Shown here: piece by piece, positions 17,755 through 27,100 of the stretch
Layout of the letters: each line of letters opens with the position of its first letter
Numbering within the stretch: the stretch's first letter is position 1
DNA from: Nocardioides sp.
GTDB lineage: Bacteria > Actinomycetota > Actinomycetes > Propionibacteriales > Nocardioidaceae
Reading direction: 5' to 3'
NCBI GenBank assembly: GCA_003519585.1
Contig: DOWL01000177.1
Coordinates: forward strand, 925-49,523
DNA: 48,599 nt
The notes under the pieces: generated by a model
The model's input: the letters and a program-made list of their open reading frames with translations, nothing else
Told to the model about the DNA's origin: nothing
Databases searched by the model: none
Translations under genes and position numbers: made by a program

Positions 17755-18753
17755 TCAGGCCTGGGCCTCAGCCGTCTCGGTGGCCTCTGTGGCCTCGGTG
17801 GCCTCGGTGGCCTCGGTCGACGCAGCCTCCTCGGCGGCGTCCGCGGCGATCGCTGCGTCCTCGACCTGCTCGATCGCTGCTGCGGCGTCGGTCGCCTCGG
17901 TCGCCGCGCCGGTCGCCTCGGAGGCAGCCACCTCGGCGTCCGCGGGGGCGCTGGTGGCGGCCTCGGCGGCCTGCTCGGCGTCGCCACCGAGGAGCTCGCG
18001 CTCCCACTCGGCCAGCGGCTCCTCGGCGCCCACGGCCTCGGTGCCCTCGCTGGCCTTGACGCCGGAGCGGGCGATGAGTCCCTCAGCGACGGCGTCAGCG
18101 ACGACGCGGGTCAGCAGCCCGACGGCGCGGATCGCGTCGTCGTTGCCCGGGATCGGGAAGTCGACCAGGTCGGGGTCGCAGTTGGAGTCGAGGATTCCGA
18201 TGATCGGGATCCGCAGCTTGCGGGCCTCCTCGACGGCGAGGTGCTCCTTGTTGGTGTCGACGATCCACACGGCGGACGGCGTACGGCTCATCTCGCGGAT
18301 ACCGCCGAGCGACTTGTTGAGCTTGTCGCGCTCGCGGCGCATCTGGAGCAGCTCCTTCTTGGTGCGGCTACTGCCAGCGACGTCGTCGAAGTCGATCTCG
18401 TCGAGCTCCTTGAGACGGTTGATCCGCTGGTGCACGGTCTGGAAGTTGGTGAGCATGCCGCCCAGCCACCGCTGGTTGACGTAGGGCATGCCGACGCGGG
18501 TCGCCTGCTCGGCGATCGCCTCCTGGGCCTGCTTCTTGGTGCCCACGAACATGATCGTGCCGCCCTTGGCGACGACGTCCTTGACGAAGGCGTACGAGCG
18601 GTCGATGTAGGCCAGCGACTGCTGCAGGTCGATGATGTAGATGCCGTTGCGCTCGGTCATGATGAAGCGCTTCATCTTCGGGTTCCAGCGACGGGTCTGG
18701 TGTCCGAAGTGGACGCCGCTCTCGAGGAGCTGGCGCATGGTCACGACTGCCAT
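17755..18753 (-). CDS. rpsB: Ribosomal protein S2 with long acidic C-terminal tail
   Basis: The core ([30 protein letters not shown] and [13 protein letters not shown]) is standard S2. After about residue 255 the protein continues with about 75 low-complexity Ala/Glu/Thr residues ending in repeated TEA units, encoded by a 9-bp GC-rich tandem repeat around 17773-17818. Such tails occur in other high-GC actinobacteria. It starts the rpsB-tsf pair and has a long GC-rich leader upstream. Confidence 0.96.
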   Translation of the reverse strand: MAVVTMRQLLESGVHFGHQTRRWNPKMKRFIMTERNGIYIIDLQQSLAYIDRSYAFVKDVVAKGGTIMFVGTKKQAQEAIAEQATRVGMPYVNQRWLGGMLTNFQTVHQRINRLKELDEIDFDDVAGSSRTKKELLQMRRERDKLNKSLGGIREMSRTPSAVWIVDTNKEHLAVEEARKLRIPIIGILDSNCDPDLVDFPIPGNDDAIRAVGLLTRVVADAVAEGLIARSGVKASEGTEAVGAEEPLAEWERELLGGDAEQAAEAATSAPADAEVAASEATGAATEATDAAAAIEQVEDAAIAADAAEEAASTEATEATEATEATETAEAQA

Positions 18754-19144
18754 GTGGTTCTTCTTCCTTGTGGTGGTCCCGCGCCGCCGTCTGCACGCCC
18801 TTGAGGCAGGGCACGCCGGGGCGGGGACCGGTCGGGGTTTTCAGTTGCTCACGCTTCCGAGCCCCTCGTGAGGACGAGGTCGGGTGCGTCCTGACGCCTG
18901 CGCGCGACCCCACCCTCTCCAGGAGAGGGACCGAGGATCGACGCCCGCGGGAGGTCGGGCCCCACAAGTAGTGCCCGTCGCGGTCTGCCTGCGTGCGAAG
19001 TCAGCCCCGGAGGGCTGCCGGTCAAGAGTAGTCGACGTGAGCCGATAGCCGCGAATCCTCCACAGGCCGCCCCGTCACCGGGTTCGTCCACAGGATGGCC
19101 GCTCGGCGGACCGCAAGGTCGGCTCCGGCGACCAGGGTGTCGGT
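18754..19144. other. 391-bp intergenic region, rpsB leader and divergent promoters
   Basis: I find no gene here. It separates divergent rpsB and the M23 peptidase gene. On the rpsB side, a GC-rich leader has a small hairpin (GCCCT/AGGGC around 18797-18812). A second hairpin, CCCTCTC-CAG-GAGAGGG at 18913-18929, lies mid-region. Ribosomal protein S2 synthesis is often autoregulated through its leader, but I cannot match this sequence to a known S2 leader class. Promoters for both genes must lie here, but I could not place boxes with confidence. Confidence 0.5.
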
Positions 19145-19714
19145 ATGTCCCTCCTCTCCGCGCTCGCGCTCGTGGCCACGCTTGCCTGGCCACCGGGTGT
19201 GGGGCCCGACCCCGTCGGCGTCTGGCCGTTGCAGCCCGAGCCCGAGGTGATCCGGCCCTTCGAGCCGCCCGACTCGCCCTACGGCCCCGGCCACCGCGGG
19301 GTCGATCTGCTCGGGGCGGCCGGGCAGGCGGTGCTGACCGCGCTGCCGGGCACGGTGACGTACGCCGGCTCGCTGGCCGGGCGCGGGGTGGTGGTGGTCG
19401 ATCACGGCACCACGCGCACGACGTACGAACCGGTCGTGGCCACCGTCGCGGTCGGCACGACGGTCGGCGAAGGCAGCCCGATCGGCACGCTCGCGCTGGC
19501 CGGCTCGCACTCCTTCCCACGAGCCTGCCTGCATTGGGGCTGGATCGAGGGTGAGACCTACCTCGACCCGCTCCGGCTGGTGGGCGCGGGACCGATGCGG
19601 TTGCTGCCGCTGTGGCGTGACGAGCCGGTAGGGCCTTACTCGATGAGCCGGACCGGGTCGCCACCGATGTTGGCGCTCCAGGTGGTGAAGTCGGTGAGCG
19701 AGGTGGAGGTGTAG
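19145..19714 (+). CDS. M23 family peptidase (LytM-like), secreted
   Basis: The product starts with a hydrophobic signal-like segment (MSLLSALALVATLAWPPG) and has an M23 peptidoglycan-endopeptidase domain. Zinc ligands are recognisable in GHRGVDLLG (HxxxD) and in CLHWGWIEG (the HxH site appears as LHWG). The 189-aa protein is at the same place, and on the same opposite strand to rpsB, as I recall for Rv2891 of M. tuberculosis. Its last 79 bases overlap the end of the TadG-like gene on the other strand, so the natural C terminus may effectively end near RLLPLW. Confidence 0.8.
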   Translation: MSLLSALALVATLAWPPGVGPDPVGVWPLQPEPEVIRPFEPPDSPYGPGHRGVDLLGAAGQAVLTALPGTVTYAGSLAGRGVVVVDHGTTRTTYEPVVATVAVGTTVGEGSPIGTLALAGSHSFPRACLHWGWIEGETYLDPLRLVGAGPMRLLPLWRDEPVGPYSMSRTGSPPMLALQVVKSVSEVEV

Positions 19715-21477
19715 TTCAGCTGCACCTGGAACCAGCAGCCGGAGAAGGTCGAGTTGTCGCAGTTGTAGTTCTGCGGCAGCGGGATGACCATGTGGATGAG
19801 CTGGCCGTCGGTGCTCGAGCCCGCCACCGACACCGAGCAACCGGTCAGTGCGGTGTACGCCGACGGCGATGTGTCGTTCTTGCCGGCCTTGCAACCTGGG
19901 ATCCCGCTCGCGAGCTTCACGTCACCCGTGGCGTCGGCCGGCGGCAGCACCTTCACGGTGCCGCTCGAGCCGTCGGCGGCATCGAAGAAGTCGAAGGTCA
20001 GGAACTGTCCCTTGGCGTTCGGCAGGGCGCGCACCAGGTTGAAGATTGCCGGACTGGTGGCGATCTGGAGGATCGGCATCCGCTCCCACGCGGAGACCGC
20101 GACGTCATCGCGCAGGCTGGCCGCACTGGGAACCGCCCGGACGGCGAAGCCGTTGGCACCCGCGCCCAGGTCGGTGTCGCTCGTCGCGCTGGCGGCGTTG
20201 ACGTTGCCGGAGTAGACGACCGGGTTGTTCGAGTTGGTGTTGGCCACGCTCGAGCCGCCGAGGGAGACGTTGCTCCGCACCTGGAGGTAGTAGTCACCTG
20301 CGACGGACGGGGTGAACGTGCAGACCGAGACCCACTGGTGGAAGACCATGGCCAGTTGGTCGTTGTAGCTGCCCGAGGTCTTGTTGAGCGAGGAGGCGCT
20401 CGGCGCGGTCGTGAACCCACGGAACTGCCGGGCCGGACAGCTCGACATGGCGGTCGCCTTGTCGGGGTTGCTGGTCTCGGTGGTGTTCCGCATCTGGAAG
20501 GTGGTGGTCGTTGCGCGCGCCGTCGTGCTGCCGCCGACGAAGGCGTCGCCCGGGCAGAACTTGCGGGAGTTGGAGTTCGACGAGGCGTTGCCGTACCGGT
20601 CCACACCGTCGGTGACCCAGTCGTTCATCGTGTTGGTCATCGTGCCGGACATCGAGTTGCAGTTGAGGCCTGCAGGGACGAAGGCCGGGTCGTAGACCTG
20701 GATGTCGAGGGGGCTGCCGACCGCGCTCGGCTCGACGTGCACGATGAAGTAGTAGCCCTGCTGCTTGTACTCCGAGTTCTTGCTCGAGGCGCATCGGTAG
20801 GTGCTGTCGGTGGTGTTGACCGACGAGCTCTCGGTGCACTTGAGCGCCTGGTAGCGGTCGCCCTGGAGCTTGTCGGTCTCGGGCCCCTCGATGGCGGCCC
20901 AGAACTTCGGGTAGGAGCCTTGGGTGGTCGAGTCCTTGGGGCAGTTCGACAGCTGGGGCGACGGCAGCGCGGAGTCCTTGGGCTGCGCACCGGCATCGGT
21001 GCCGGGCGGCTCGTTGCCGAAGGTGTTGCACGGGCTGCCCATCGGCGCCGGCGCGGTGTAGTCCGCGGTGGCCGACCTGGCCATCCACGAGCTGCTCATT
21101 CCGAGGTAGCCGCCGAAGGAGTTCGACACCCGGCTGGAGACCGTGACCTTGAGCTCGCTGGTCTTCTCGCCGATCTCGACCGTCACGACCACATCGGCCG
21201 CGGCGTCGTCATAGCCGTTCTTGGCCGCCACCGAGAGCGCGGTCGCCTTGGCCTTGGTGAAGTCGTTGGGCATGTACGGCACGCCCGCCAGCGCAGCGGC
21301 GTCGGCAGTCTTCTGGACCTGCTCGGCCTCGACGTACCATCGGGCGACGTCCACGCCGAGGGCGGCCATGCCCATGAAGACGGTCGCCGCGAGCAGCGCG
21401 GCGAGCACCGCGGCGTAGCCGGCCTCGTCGCGGCGACGCTTCCAGCTCTTCGTCCAAGACGGCCTGCGCGGGCTCAT
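19636..21477 (-). CDS. TadG/TadE-like pilus-assembly family membrane-anchored protein
   Basis: The 613-aa protein has one N-terminal transmembrane helix followed by the TadE/G signature (ALLAATVFMGMAALGVDVARW then VQKTADAAALAG). The remainder is extracellular, Ser/Thr/Asn-rich and has several cysteines. The start at 21477 overlaps the TadE-like stop by 4 nt (ATGA), so the longer frame is not used. No TadA, TadB or TadC genes are nearby, so it may be part of an envelope structure other than a Flp pilus or work with a distant tad locus. Confidence 0.75.
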   Translation of the reverse strand: MSPRRPSWTKSWKRRRDEAGYAAVLAALLAATVFMGMAALGVDVARWYVEAEQVQKTADAAALAGVPYMPNDFTKAKATALSVAAKNGYDDAAADVVVTVEIGEKTSELKVTVSSRVSNSFGGYLGMSSSWMARSATADYTAPAPMGSPCNTFGNEPPGTDAGAQPKDSALPSPQLSNCPKDSTTQGSYPKFWAAIEGPETDKLQGDRYQALKCTESSSVNTTDSTYRCASSKNSEYKQQGYYFIVHVEPSAVGSPLDIQVYDPAFVPAGLNCNSMSGTMTNTMNDWVTDGVDRYGNASSNSNSRKFCPGDAFVGGSTTARATTTTFQMRNTTETSNPDKATAMSSCPARQFRGFTTAPSASSLNKTSGSYNDQLAMVFHQWVSVCTFTPSVAGDYYLQVRSNVSLGGSSVANTNSNNPVVYSGNVNAASATSDTDLGAGANGFAVRAVPSAASLRDDVAVSAWERMPILQIATSPAIFNLVRALPNAKGQFLTFDFFDAADGSSGTVKVLPPADATGDVKLASGIPGCKAGKNDTSPSAYTALTGCSVSVAGSSTDGQLIHMVIPLPQNYNCDNSTFSGCWFQVQLNYTSTSLTDFTTWSANIGGDPVRLIE

Positions 21478-22139
21478 GACACGTGCTGGTTGGGTGCGCA
21501 GGTGAGGGTGGGCAAGGGTTCGAAGGAGAAGACCGCATGGTCCTCGATATCGACGGAGTCGCCGAAGAAGCCGGACACCCACGAGTGCTTGGCCTTCATA
21601 TAGATGCCGACCAGGTCCGGGTTGTTGCCAGCGCAGGCATTGACGCTCTGCCAGTCCCAGGTGCCGGTGCTGTAGCGGAACTGGTCCTTGGTCGCGTTCC
21701 ACTTGTACTTCACGCAGTTCGCGCCACAGGTCATCGCCGTGGAGTTGTTGGACTCACAGCCGGTGGTCAGCGTGCAGGGGTAGCCCTTCGCGTTCGCCTT
21801 GTAGACCCACAGCTCCTGGATCGAGTCCTTCGGGAGTGCGGTCCCAGAGGTCTGGATCGCATTGGCGGCCAACTGGGCGAACATCGGCGCGTTGGCCGGT
21901 GAGCACGGCGTGACGCAGTCGCCCCCCTCGTTGACTCCGCCGGGGCCTTGGTCGAGGTTGGCCGACGCGGTACGTCCGCCGTTGCGGACCGTCGAGGTGA
22001 GGGCGACGTCGTCCTTCATCAGCAGGGCCATCTCGATGATGCCGAGGAGCAGTGCCATGAGGAGCGGGGTCACGAGGGCAGCCTCGACGACCACAGCACC
22101 GCGTTCGGTGCGTGCACCGAACCGTCGACGCCTAGCCAT
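21474..22139 (-). CDS. TadE-like pilus-assembly family protein
   Basis: The 221-aa protein has the classic TadE start: basic residues, then RGAVVVEAALVTPLLMALLLGIIEMALL, a pseudopilin-type transmembrane helix with the conserved glutamate. The extracellular part is rich in cysteine and asparagine. ATG at 22139 is supported by AAAGGTGGT upstream, so the longer frame is rejected. It is translationally coupled to the TadG-like gene. Confidence 0.78.
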   Translation of the reverse strand: MARRRRFGARTERGAVVVEAALVTPLLMALLLGIIEMALLMKDDVALTSTVRNGGRTASANLDQGPGGVNEGGDCVTPCSPANAPMFAQLAANAIQTSGTALPKDSIQELWVYKANAKGYPCTLTTGCESNNSTAMTCGANCVKYKWNATKDQFRYSTGTWDWQSVNACAGNNPDLVGIYMKAKHSWVSGFFGDSVDIEDHAVFSFEPLPTLTCAPNQHVS

Positions 22140-22231
22140 GTGCGACCACCTTTCGCAGAAAACCACCAGTCCACAGGCTATGGAGGACAACGATCCCGCG
22201 CGGGCGAACCGGAACGCCTCGTCCGATCGTC

Positions 22232-22247
22232 TAGTCCACGTGGACTA
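22232..22247. promoter_or_regulatory. Perfect 16-bp palindrome between tadE-like and yraN genes
   Basis: TAGTCCACGTGGACTA reads identically on both strands and sits in the 207-bp divergent intergenic region. Its symmetry and position suggest a dimeric repressor or activator site for the TadE operon, yraN or both. No regulator is identified. Confidence 0.4.
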
Positions 22248-22346
22248 CACAACCCACGGGTAGGCAGCAGTTGTCCACAGATTGGCTCGGTGCGGATCCG
22301 CCCGGTCGGCGGAAGCCGAGATCCTCCTGGACAGGAGGTGCACGAC

Positions 22347-22718
22347 ATGACGACAACCGCGGCCAGCCGCCGGGCACTGGGTGCCTACGGCGAGGAGATC
22401 GCCGCCAGGCTGCTCACGTCCGACCAGGGCATGACGCTGCTCGACCGCAACTGGCGGTGTCCCGAGGGGGAGCTCGATCTGGTGCTTCGCGAGGGTGACG
22501 TCCTGGTCGCCTGCGAGGTCAAGACCCGGCGGGGCTCAGGCGCTGGTTCGCCTCACGAGGCCATCGACCCGGTCCGCCTCGAGCGGCTGCACCGACTCGT
22601 CTGGCGGTGGGCCGAAGCTCACGAAGTGCGGCCGCCCGAAGCCCGGGTCGATCTGGTGGCCGTCCTCCGCCCACCGCGCGGCGCGGCCGTGGTCGAGCAC
22701 GTCCGGGGGCTGGTCTGA
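22347..22718 (+). CDS. yraN: YraN family (UPF0102) endonuclease-like protein
   Basis: The 123-aa protein carries the restriction-endonuclease-like core: LGAYGEEIAARLL, RNWRCPEGELDLV and VACEVKTRRG (the D-ExK active-site pattern). A strong AGGAGG is 6-8 nt before the ATG at 22347. Its stop overlaps the comM start by one base (TGATG), the usual yraN-comM coupling. The biochemical role is not established. It lies with DNA-uptake and recombination genes. Confidence 0.92.
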   Translation: MTTTAASRRALGAYGEEIAARLLTSDQGMTLLDRNWRCPEGELDLVLREGDVLVACEVKTRRGSGAGSPHEAIDPVRLERLHRLVWRWAEAHEVRPPEARVDLVAVLRPPRGAAVVEHVRGLV

Positions 22719-22969
22719 TGCCGTTCGCCACCAGCCATACGGTCGCGCTCAGCGGGGCGTCCGGGCACCTCATCGACGTCCAGGCTGACGTATCCCCCGG
22801 TCAGGTGGCCACCGTGATGGTGGGCCGACCCGACTCCTCCCTCCACGAGGCTCGTGACCGCTGCCGGATGGCCATCCTCAACAGCGGCCACGACTGGCCG
22901 ACATCGCGGCGCACCACGATCCTGCTCTCCCCCGCCGACCTGCCCAAGCGCGGCACCCACTACGACCTC
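22718..22969 (+). pseudogene. comM: comM 5' fragment, interrupted by the integrated element
   Basis: The first 84 codons of the YifB/ComM Mg-chelatase-like AAA+ protein are present (SHTVALSGASGHLIDVQADV, ILNSGHDWP and HYDL). The gene is cut at the attL core. The frame runs on into the element to 23566 but that extension has no relation to ComM. ComM is a branch-migration helicase that helps integrate DNA in natural transformation. Joining to the 3' fragment at 33185 restores a 529-residue ComM without loss or gain of a base. Confidence 0.92.
22963..22969. other. attL core (CGACCTC)
   Basis: The left junction is comM sequence up to CGACCTC followed by element DNA starting TCAAAGGTGAGG. The element-side arm holds CAAAG six bases from the presumed crossover centre and TTGCCGTACTT further out, which mirror motifs at the right end. 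Confidence 0.85.
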
Positions 22970-22992
22970 TCAAAGGTGAGGGATTGCCGTAC

Positions 22993-23178
22993 TTATTCGG
23001 AGAGTCGTCCCGTCTCCCGAGCCCACTTCTCGACGTCGGTGCGCAGCCACACTCGACCGGCGGCCAAGACCGCGACAGGCACCGGGAACGTCTCTTTGAC
23101 CGCGAGCTGGCTGACGCGCTGCGTGGAGATGCCGAGCATCTCGGCAATCTCGGTCGCGCCGACCAGGTCCAACTCCAT
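22993..23178 (-). CDS. Excisionase-like MerR/AlpA-type helix-turn-helix protein
   Basis: The 61-aa protein has a winged-helix DNA-binding fold (VGATEIAEMLGISTQRVSQL, then RVWLRTDVEKWARETGR), the pattern of AlpA/excisionase regulators encoded beside att sites. It starts 24 bp from attL. ATG at 23178 is taken; a TTG at 23187 is an alternative and neither has a clear ribosome site. It may bind the att region to direct excision or control the divergent small-gene operon. A serine integrase would need a directionality factor, and this is one candidate. Confidence 0.7.
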   Translation of the reverse strand: MELDLVGATEIAEMLGISTQRVSQLAVKETFPVPVAVLAAGRVWLRTDVEKWARETGRLSE

Positions 23179-23303
23179 GAGATTCAAGTTAGGGCCTTGC
23201 CTTCACGAAAGGGGTGGGGCAGTCTGTGGAAACTCTTTCGTCAAGGAAAGAGGAAAGCGGCCCCAGCCGGTGCGTAGGACCACCGACCAGGGCCTCGATA
23301 CCG

Positions 23304-23316
23304 CCTACGTAGGAGG
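23304..23316 (+). promoter_or_regulatory. Palindrome overlapping the ribosome site of the 80-aa gene
   Basis: CCTACGTAGG is a perfect 10-bp palindrome (23304-23313) whose right half is part of AGGAGG (23311-23316), the ribosome site for the GTG at 23324. A protein or RNA structure at this site could control the left-end operon. Confidence 0.35.
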
Positions 23317-23323
23317 CAGCACC

Positions 23324-23566
23324 GTGGCAACAGCATCCCATCAGGACCCACCGACAAAGCGTGACGGCGCGCGATTCGTCGGCCGCGTCATCCCCATCGA
23401 GACCCGGGGAGCATCCCCCGAGCGCAACGCCTTCGAGCTTGGCCGTGACTACCAGCGTGGTCTCGTCCGCCAGCAGGTCGAGGCCCTTGAGGCCGAGGTC
23501 GCGAACCTCCAGCGACGTGTCGACGCCGTCGAGGCTGAGCTGGACCGTCTGGAGTGTGCGCGGTGA
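23324..23566 (+). CDS. Small coiled-coil protein of the element, 80 aa
   Basis: A GTG at 23324 preceded 7 nt upstream by AGGAGG begins this small protein. The C-terminal half (LVRQQVEALEAEVANLQRRV and DAVEAELDRLE) is a clear heptad coiled coil. The N-terminal part is polar. Function is unknown. It overlaps the next gene by 4 nt (GTGA), making it the first of three translationally coupled small genes reading away from attL. The same frame is open back through the comM fragment, but the strong ribosome site marks this as the real start. Confidence 0.65.
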   Translation: MATASHQDPPTKRDGARFVGRVIPIETRGASPERNAFELGRDYQRGLVRQQVEALEAEVANLQRRVDAVEAELDRLECAR

Positions 23567-23751
23567 AGCGGCCGAGCAATCTCCCGGCATCGGGAGATTC
23601 AGCACACGACGACTGTGTGGTCTGGGCGTGCCCACGTCCACACCGTCAACTGAATCAGATGTTTCAGTGGCGCGGGTACGCCTCCCTCGCGGCAGGTGTC
23701 CGGAACCGGGCAGGTGGTACCCCGGGTAACACCTCGGGGCGTGCGTCGTGA
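23563..23751 (+). CDS. Small element protein, 62 aa
   Basis: The GTG overlaps the preceding stop (GTGA) and the stop overlaps the next GTG in the same way. The product includes HDDCVVWACPRPHRQLNQMF and is rich in Gly/Arg at the C terminus. The family is not recognised. Support is the double overlap, which is hard to explain by chance. A zinc site from its two cysteines and histidines is possible but incomplete. Confidence 0.5.
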   Translation: MKRPSNLPASGDSAHDDCVVWACPRPHRQLNQMFQWRGYASLAAGVRNRAGGTPGNTSGRAS

Positions 23752-24035
23752 CCTGGGCAGAGCGACGTCGTCATGACCTCGTCGTCTCGCATCGGCTCGC
23801 GGAGTACTTCAACCCTGACGACCGCGAGAAGGCCGAGCACCTCATCGACCACCTCGTGGAGCTGGAGCAGCTCGACCGGGCCATCGTCGCGCAGGGAGGC
23901 GACACTCACGACCTGGGACGCATCGAGGACGCGTGCTGGCCGGTGCGGGAGAAGCTGCGGATCCTCGACCGGGAGAACCTGCTGCCGCGCGTCGAGCCCT
24001 GGCAGGGAACGCCGCTGCCGTCGTACCTGCGCTGA
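23748..24035 (+). CDS. Hypothetical element protein, 95 aa
   Basis: The product (MTWAERRRHDLVVSHRLAEY then DREKAEHLIDHLVELEQLDR) is a predicted mainly helical protein with charged residues throughout. GTG start overlaps the previous stop. I recognise no family. It is the last gene of the rightward mini-operon and is followed by a strong hairpin terminator. A role in regulation or phage interference is conceivable from position only. Confidence 0.6.
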   Translation: MTWAERRRHDLVVSHRLAEYFNPDDREKAEHLIDHLVELEQLDRAIVAQGGDTHDLGRIEDACWPVREKLRILDRENLLPRVEPWQGTPLPSYLR

Positions 24036-24120
24036 GACCTGTCCCCGGGCCAACCGGGTCCGTCCCGTCTTTTAGCTCTCCGATGACGCGGGCGGTGTGA
24101 CAGGACACGACGGTTCGGTG

Positions 24121-24172
24121 GACAACAAGACCGCCCCTCCACTCAAGCGAGTGGAGGGGCGGTCTGCTTGTC
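24121..24172. terminator. Strong bidirectional hairpin terminator between convergent element operons
   Basis: ACCGCCCCTCCACTC (24130-24144) pairs perfectly over 15 bp with GAGTGGAGGGGCGGT (24149-24163) around a 4-base AAGC loop. Partial pairing continues outward over GACAACAAG and CTGCTTGTC. It lies exactly between the rightward small genes and the end of the leftward tape-measure gene, so it can end both transcripts. Confidence 0.85.
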
Positions 24173-27100
24173 AACGTGATCCGCCCCCGGATCGGACGAA
24201 AGCGGCCGTGCGGCGGTCGCGGTCCGCGTTCCCCACGCGCGTTCCGTCTTCGGAACCGCGGCGGCTGCCGCGTTCGGTGGCTGCGGCGACCCACTCCGAG
24301 CCCTTCTTCAGGCCCTGCTCGATCTTGTCGTCCATCCGGTCGAGCACCTTCTCCAGCTTGTTGACCTGACGGTCGAGTCGGCTGACGGTGCCATCCAGGT
24401 TGGCCGCGTTCTGAGCTGCGGCAGCGATCAGGTCGTTGAACGCCCGGTCGCCTGCGAAACTCCCGGCCGCGTTCAACGCCGACTGGCCCACCGCGTACCG
24501 GTTCGCCTCGTTCGCGAGCTGCTGCCGCGACAGAGCAGCGAACTGCTCAATCAACGACACATTCCCCGACGCAACCAACCGCTGGAACAGCGCCGAATGA
24601 GGATCCAGACCGTTCTCGACCAGCTTCTGCATCGCCGCGAGGACCGCCTGCGCGTCCGCCGTGTCAGCGTCGGTCTGGTTCTGGAACGTCTCGAGCGACC
24701 CACCGAACGGGTCATGCGACAACGCCGCCGAAACCGACGACGCCAGACCGGCCCGCTGGGTGACCAAGCTGTCCAGGGCGTTGTGAGCGTCCTGAGCAGA
24801 GTTGGTCATCCGCTTCAACTCACGCTGAGCGCCACGCAGCTGGTCCTTGAGAAGCGCCACACTCACTTGCCAGTCGCTGTTCGAGGTGGCCGCCTTCGCC
24901 GACTCCTGCGCCAGCAGTCCAAGCGCGAGTGCAGCCTTGGCCGAGGCTTGGGCGTTCAGGTCGCCGGTGCGGGGGGAGATGGTGTCGAGGCCGGCCGCGC
25001 GGAGCCTTCCGGTCAGCGATGACGACCCGGCGTCGATCCGCGGGCTGGCTGCGATCCGGGTCGGGTCGGGCGCCACCTCGCCCGGGGTTGGGATGTCCGG
25101 GCGTTTGTTCTCACCACGCTGGTAGTTGAGAGCGACCGTGATGCTCTTGCTGTGGAGCTGGTCGAGGATCTCCTTGAGGGTGCGGGCCTTGGTGATGGAC
25201 TCATCCGCGCCCGGGGTCGACAGCCTGGTCTCCACCGACCGCGGGATCTCCAGCAACTCCCGCGCCAGGTCTTCGGCGACCTTCTTCCCCACACCCATCT
25301 CCCGGGCCGTGGCGATGAAGTTGTCCCGCGCGGCCTTGTAGTTCCCGGACGCGTTCTTGGTCGCGTTGTCCAGCCCGTTCCACCCGTCCGCGAGCCGGGC
25401 GAGCGCGTCCCGGTTCGCCAGCGCCTCGTCGGTCGAACCCTTGATCCCGGCCTCGTTCTTCTTCGACTGCTCCGTGGCGTCCTTGACGGCCTGCCGGTAC
25501 CGGGTCTCGGCGTCGAACGCTGAGAGCGCCTCCTCCCGCTTGTCGCGCATCGCCTGCATCGCGCCACGGATAGCGGCCTTCTGGTCGTCGTTGGCTTCGG
25601 TGCCCTCGTCGACCGCGGCGGCGAACTGCTGCTCGGCGCTGCTGACCCCGTACAGCGGCCCCAGCAGCCCCTTGAGCTCCGGCGGGAGCGCCGCGAACGC
25701 CTCCGAGGCGCTGGTCGTGGGCGGACCGAGTTTCTCGATGATGGCCCGCAGGTCATCGAGGGCATCCCCCGCCTGCTCCGCATCGCCGTCCCAGATCGCC
25801 GACGGGACGATGTGGGAGGCCTCGGCGTCCAGCAGCGCCCCCAGACCGTGTGAGGACTCGCCCAACTGCTCCAAGACCCGCGTGACGTACTCGCCCTGCT
25901 CGCCGTTCTCGGCCAGGTCCTGGGTCAGCCGACCGATGTTGATGCCGAGCTTGTCGGCGTTCTTCCCGAGGTTGGAGAACTCCACCGCGTCGGCGATGTC
26001 CTGGAAAGACTTGACCGTGGCGTCGAGGGTGGCGTTCGACCGGGACCGGGCGTCCATCTCGCCGATCACGTCCAGCACCGTCCCGATGCCGAAAGCAGCG
26101 GCCGCGGTGCCGGTCGTGACCAGGGCGAGCTTGCCGCGCGTGGTGTCGGCCGCGATCCCGAGGCTCTCCAACGCCCCCTGGGTCGCGGCGATCCCGTTGA
26201 CGATCTTGGACCCGACCCACAGAGACGAGCCCAGCACCGCGGTCACCCCGAGCAGCGCCGTCGTCGCCGACTTCGCCGGACCCGGCACCGACCCCAGCGC
26301 GTTCACAGCCTCGGTGGTGCCCTGCACCAGACCCCGGAACGGACCCTGCGCGCCCTCACCGGAGCCGATCAGCAGCGTCTCGAACGACCCCTTCAACTTC
26401 TCCAGGTCACCCAGGAGGTTGTCTTGCTTCGCGGCGGCGACCTCGGCGGCGTAACCGGCGTCGTTGACGCTCTCGGTCCAGTTCCGGACCGCCTCGCCAC
26501 CACCGGCGTACAGCACCGACGCCCCACGAATCGCATCGGACCCGAAGATCGTCGCCAACGCCGAATCACGCTCAGCCTGGGACTTCCCCTCAAACGCGGC
26601 CTGCAACTGGTCCGCAATCGTCGCGAGCCCGACGAACTGACCCGAGGTGTTGTACGCCGAGATGCCGAGGGAGGACATCAGGTCGGCCGACTCCTTCGTC
26701 GGGTTCGCCAGCCGCAAAAGCATCGTCCGCATCGACGTACCCGCATCACTGCCCAACAGCGAGTTGGAGGCGAACTCCGCCAGCACCCCGGTGGTCTCCT
26801 CGATGGAGATCCCCATCTGGGCGGCCACGAGCCCGGTCTGATTCAGCGCGGCACCCAAGTCACCGACCTCACCCACCGACTTCCCGGCACCGGCCGCGAG
26901 CAGGTCCGCAACGTGGGTCGCGTCCTCTCCGGAGAGCTTGAACTGCTGCAACGCGGTCGCGGTCTGCTCAGCCGCCGTCGCGACGTCCAACTCACCCGCA
27001 GCCGCCAGGTTCAACGCACCCGTCAACCCACCGTCGAGCACGTCGCGAGCGGACACACCAGCCTTGAGCAGCGCCTCGATACCGCCAGCGGCCTCGGTCG

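Noticed and set aside
18913..18929. Copy of the gammaproteobacterial palindromic repeat seen at 2402
   Set aside because: It shares only the CCCTCTCC core by chance; the loop and downstream sequence differ.
22718..23566. One continuous rightward frame from the comM start into the element
   Set aside because: After the att core the sequence is unrelated to ComM and runs antisense to the HTH gene. A strong internal ribosome site at 23311 marks a separate 80-aa gene.
24130..24163. CRISPR-like repeat or small RNA gene
   Set aside because: It is a single perfect hairpin between convergent genes and is best explained as a bidirectional terminator. No CRISPR array or cas gene was seen anywhere.
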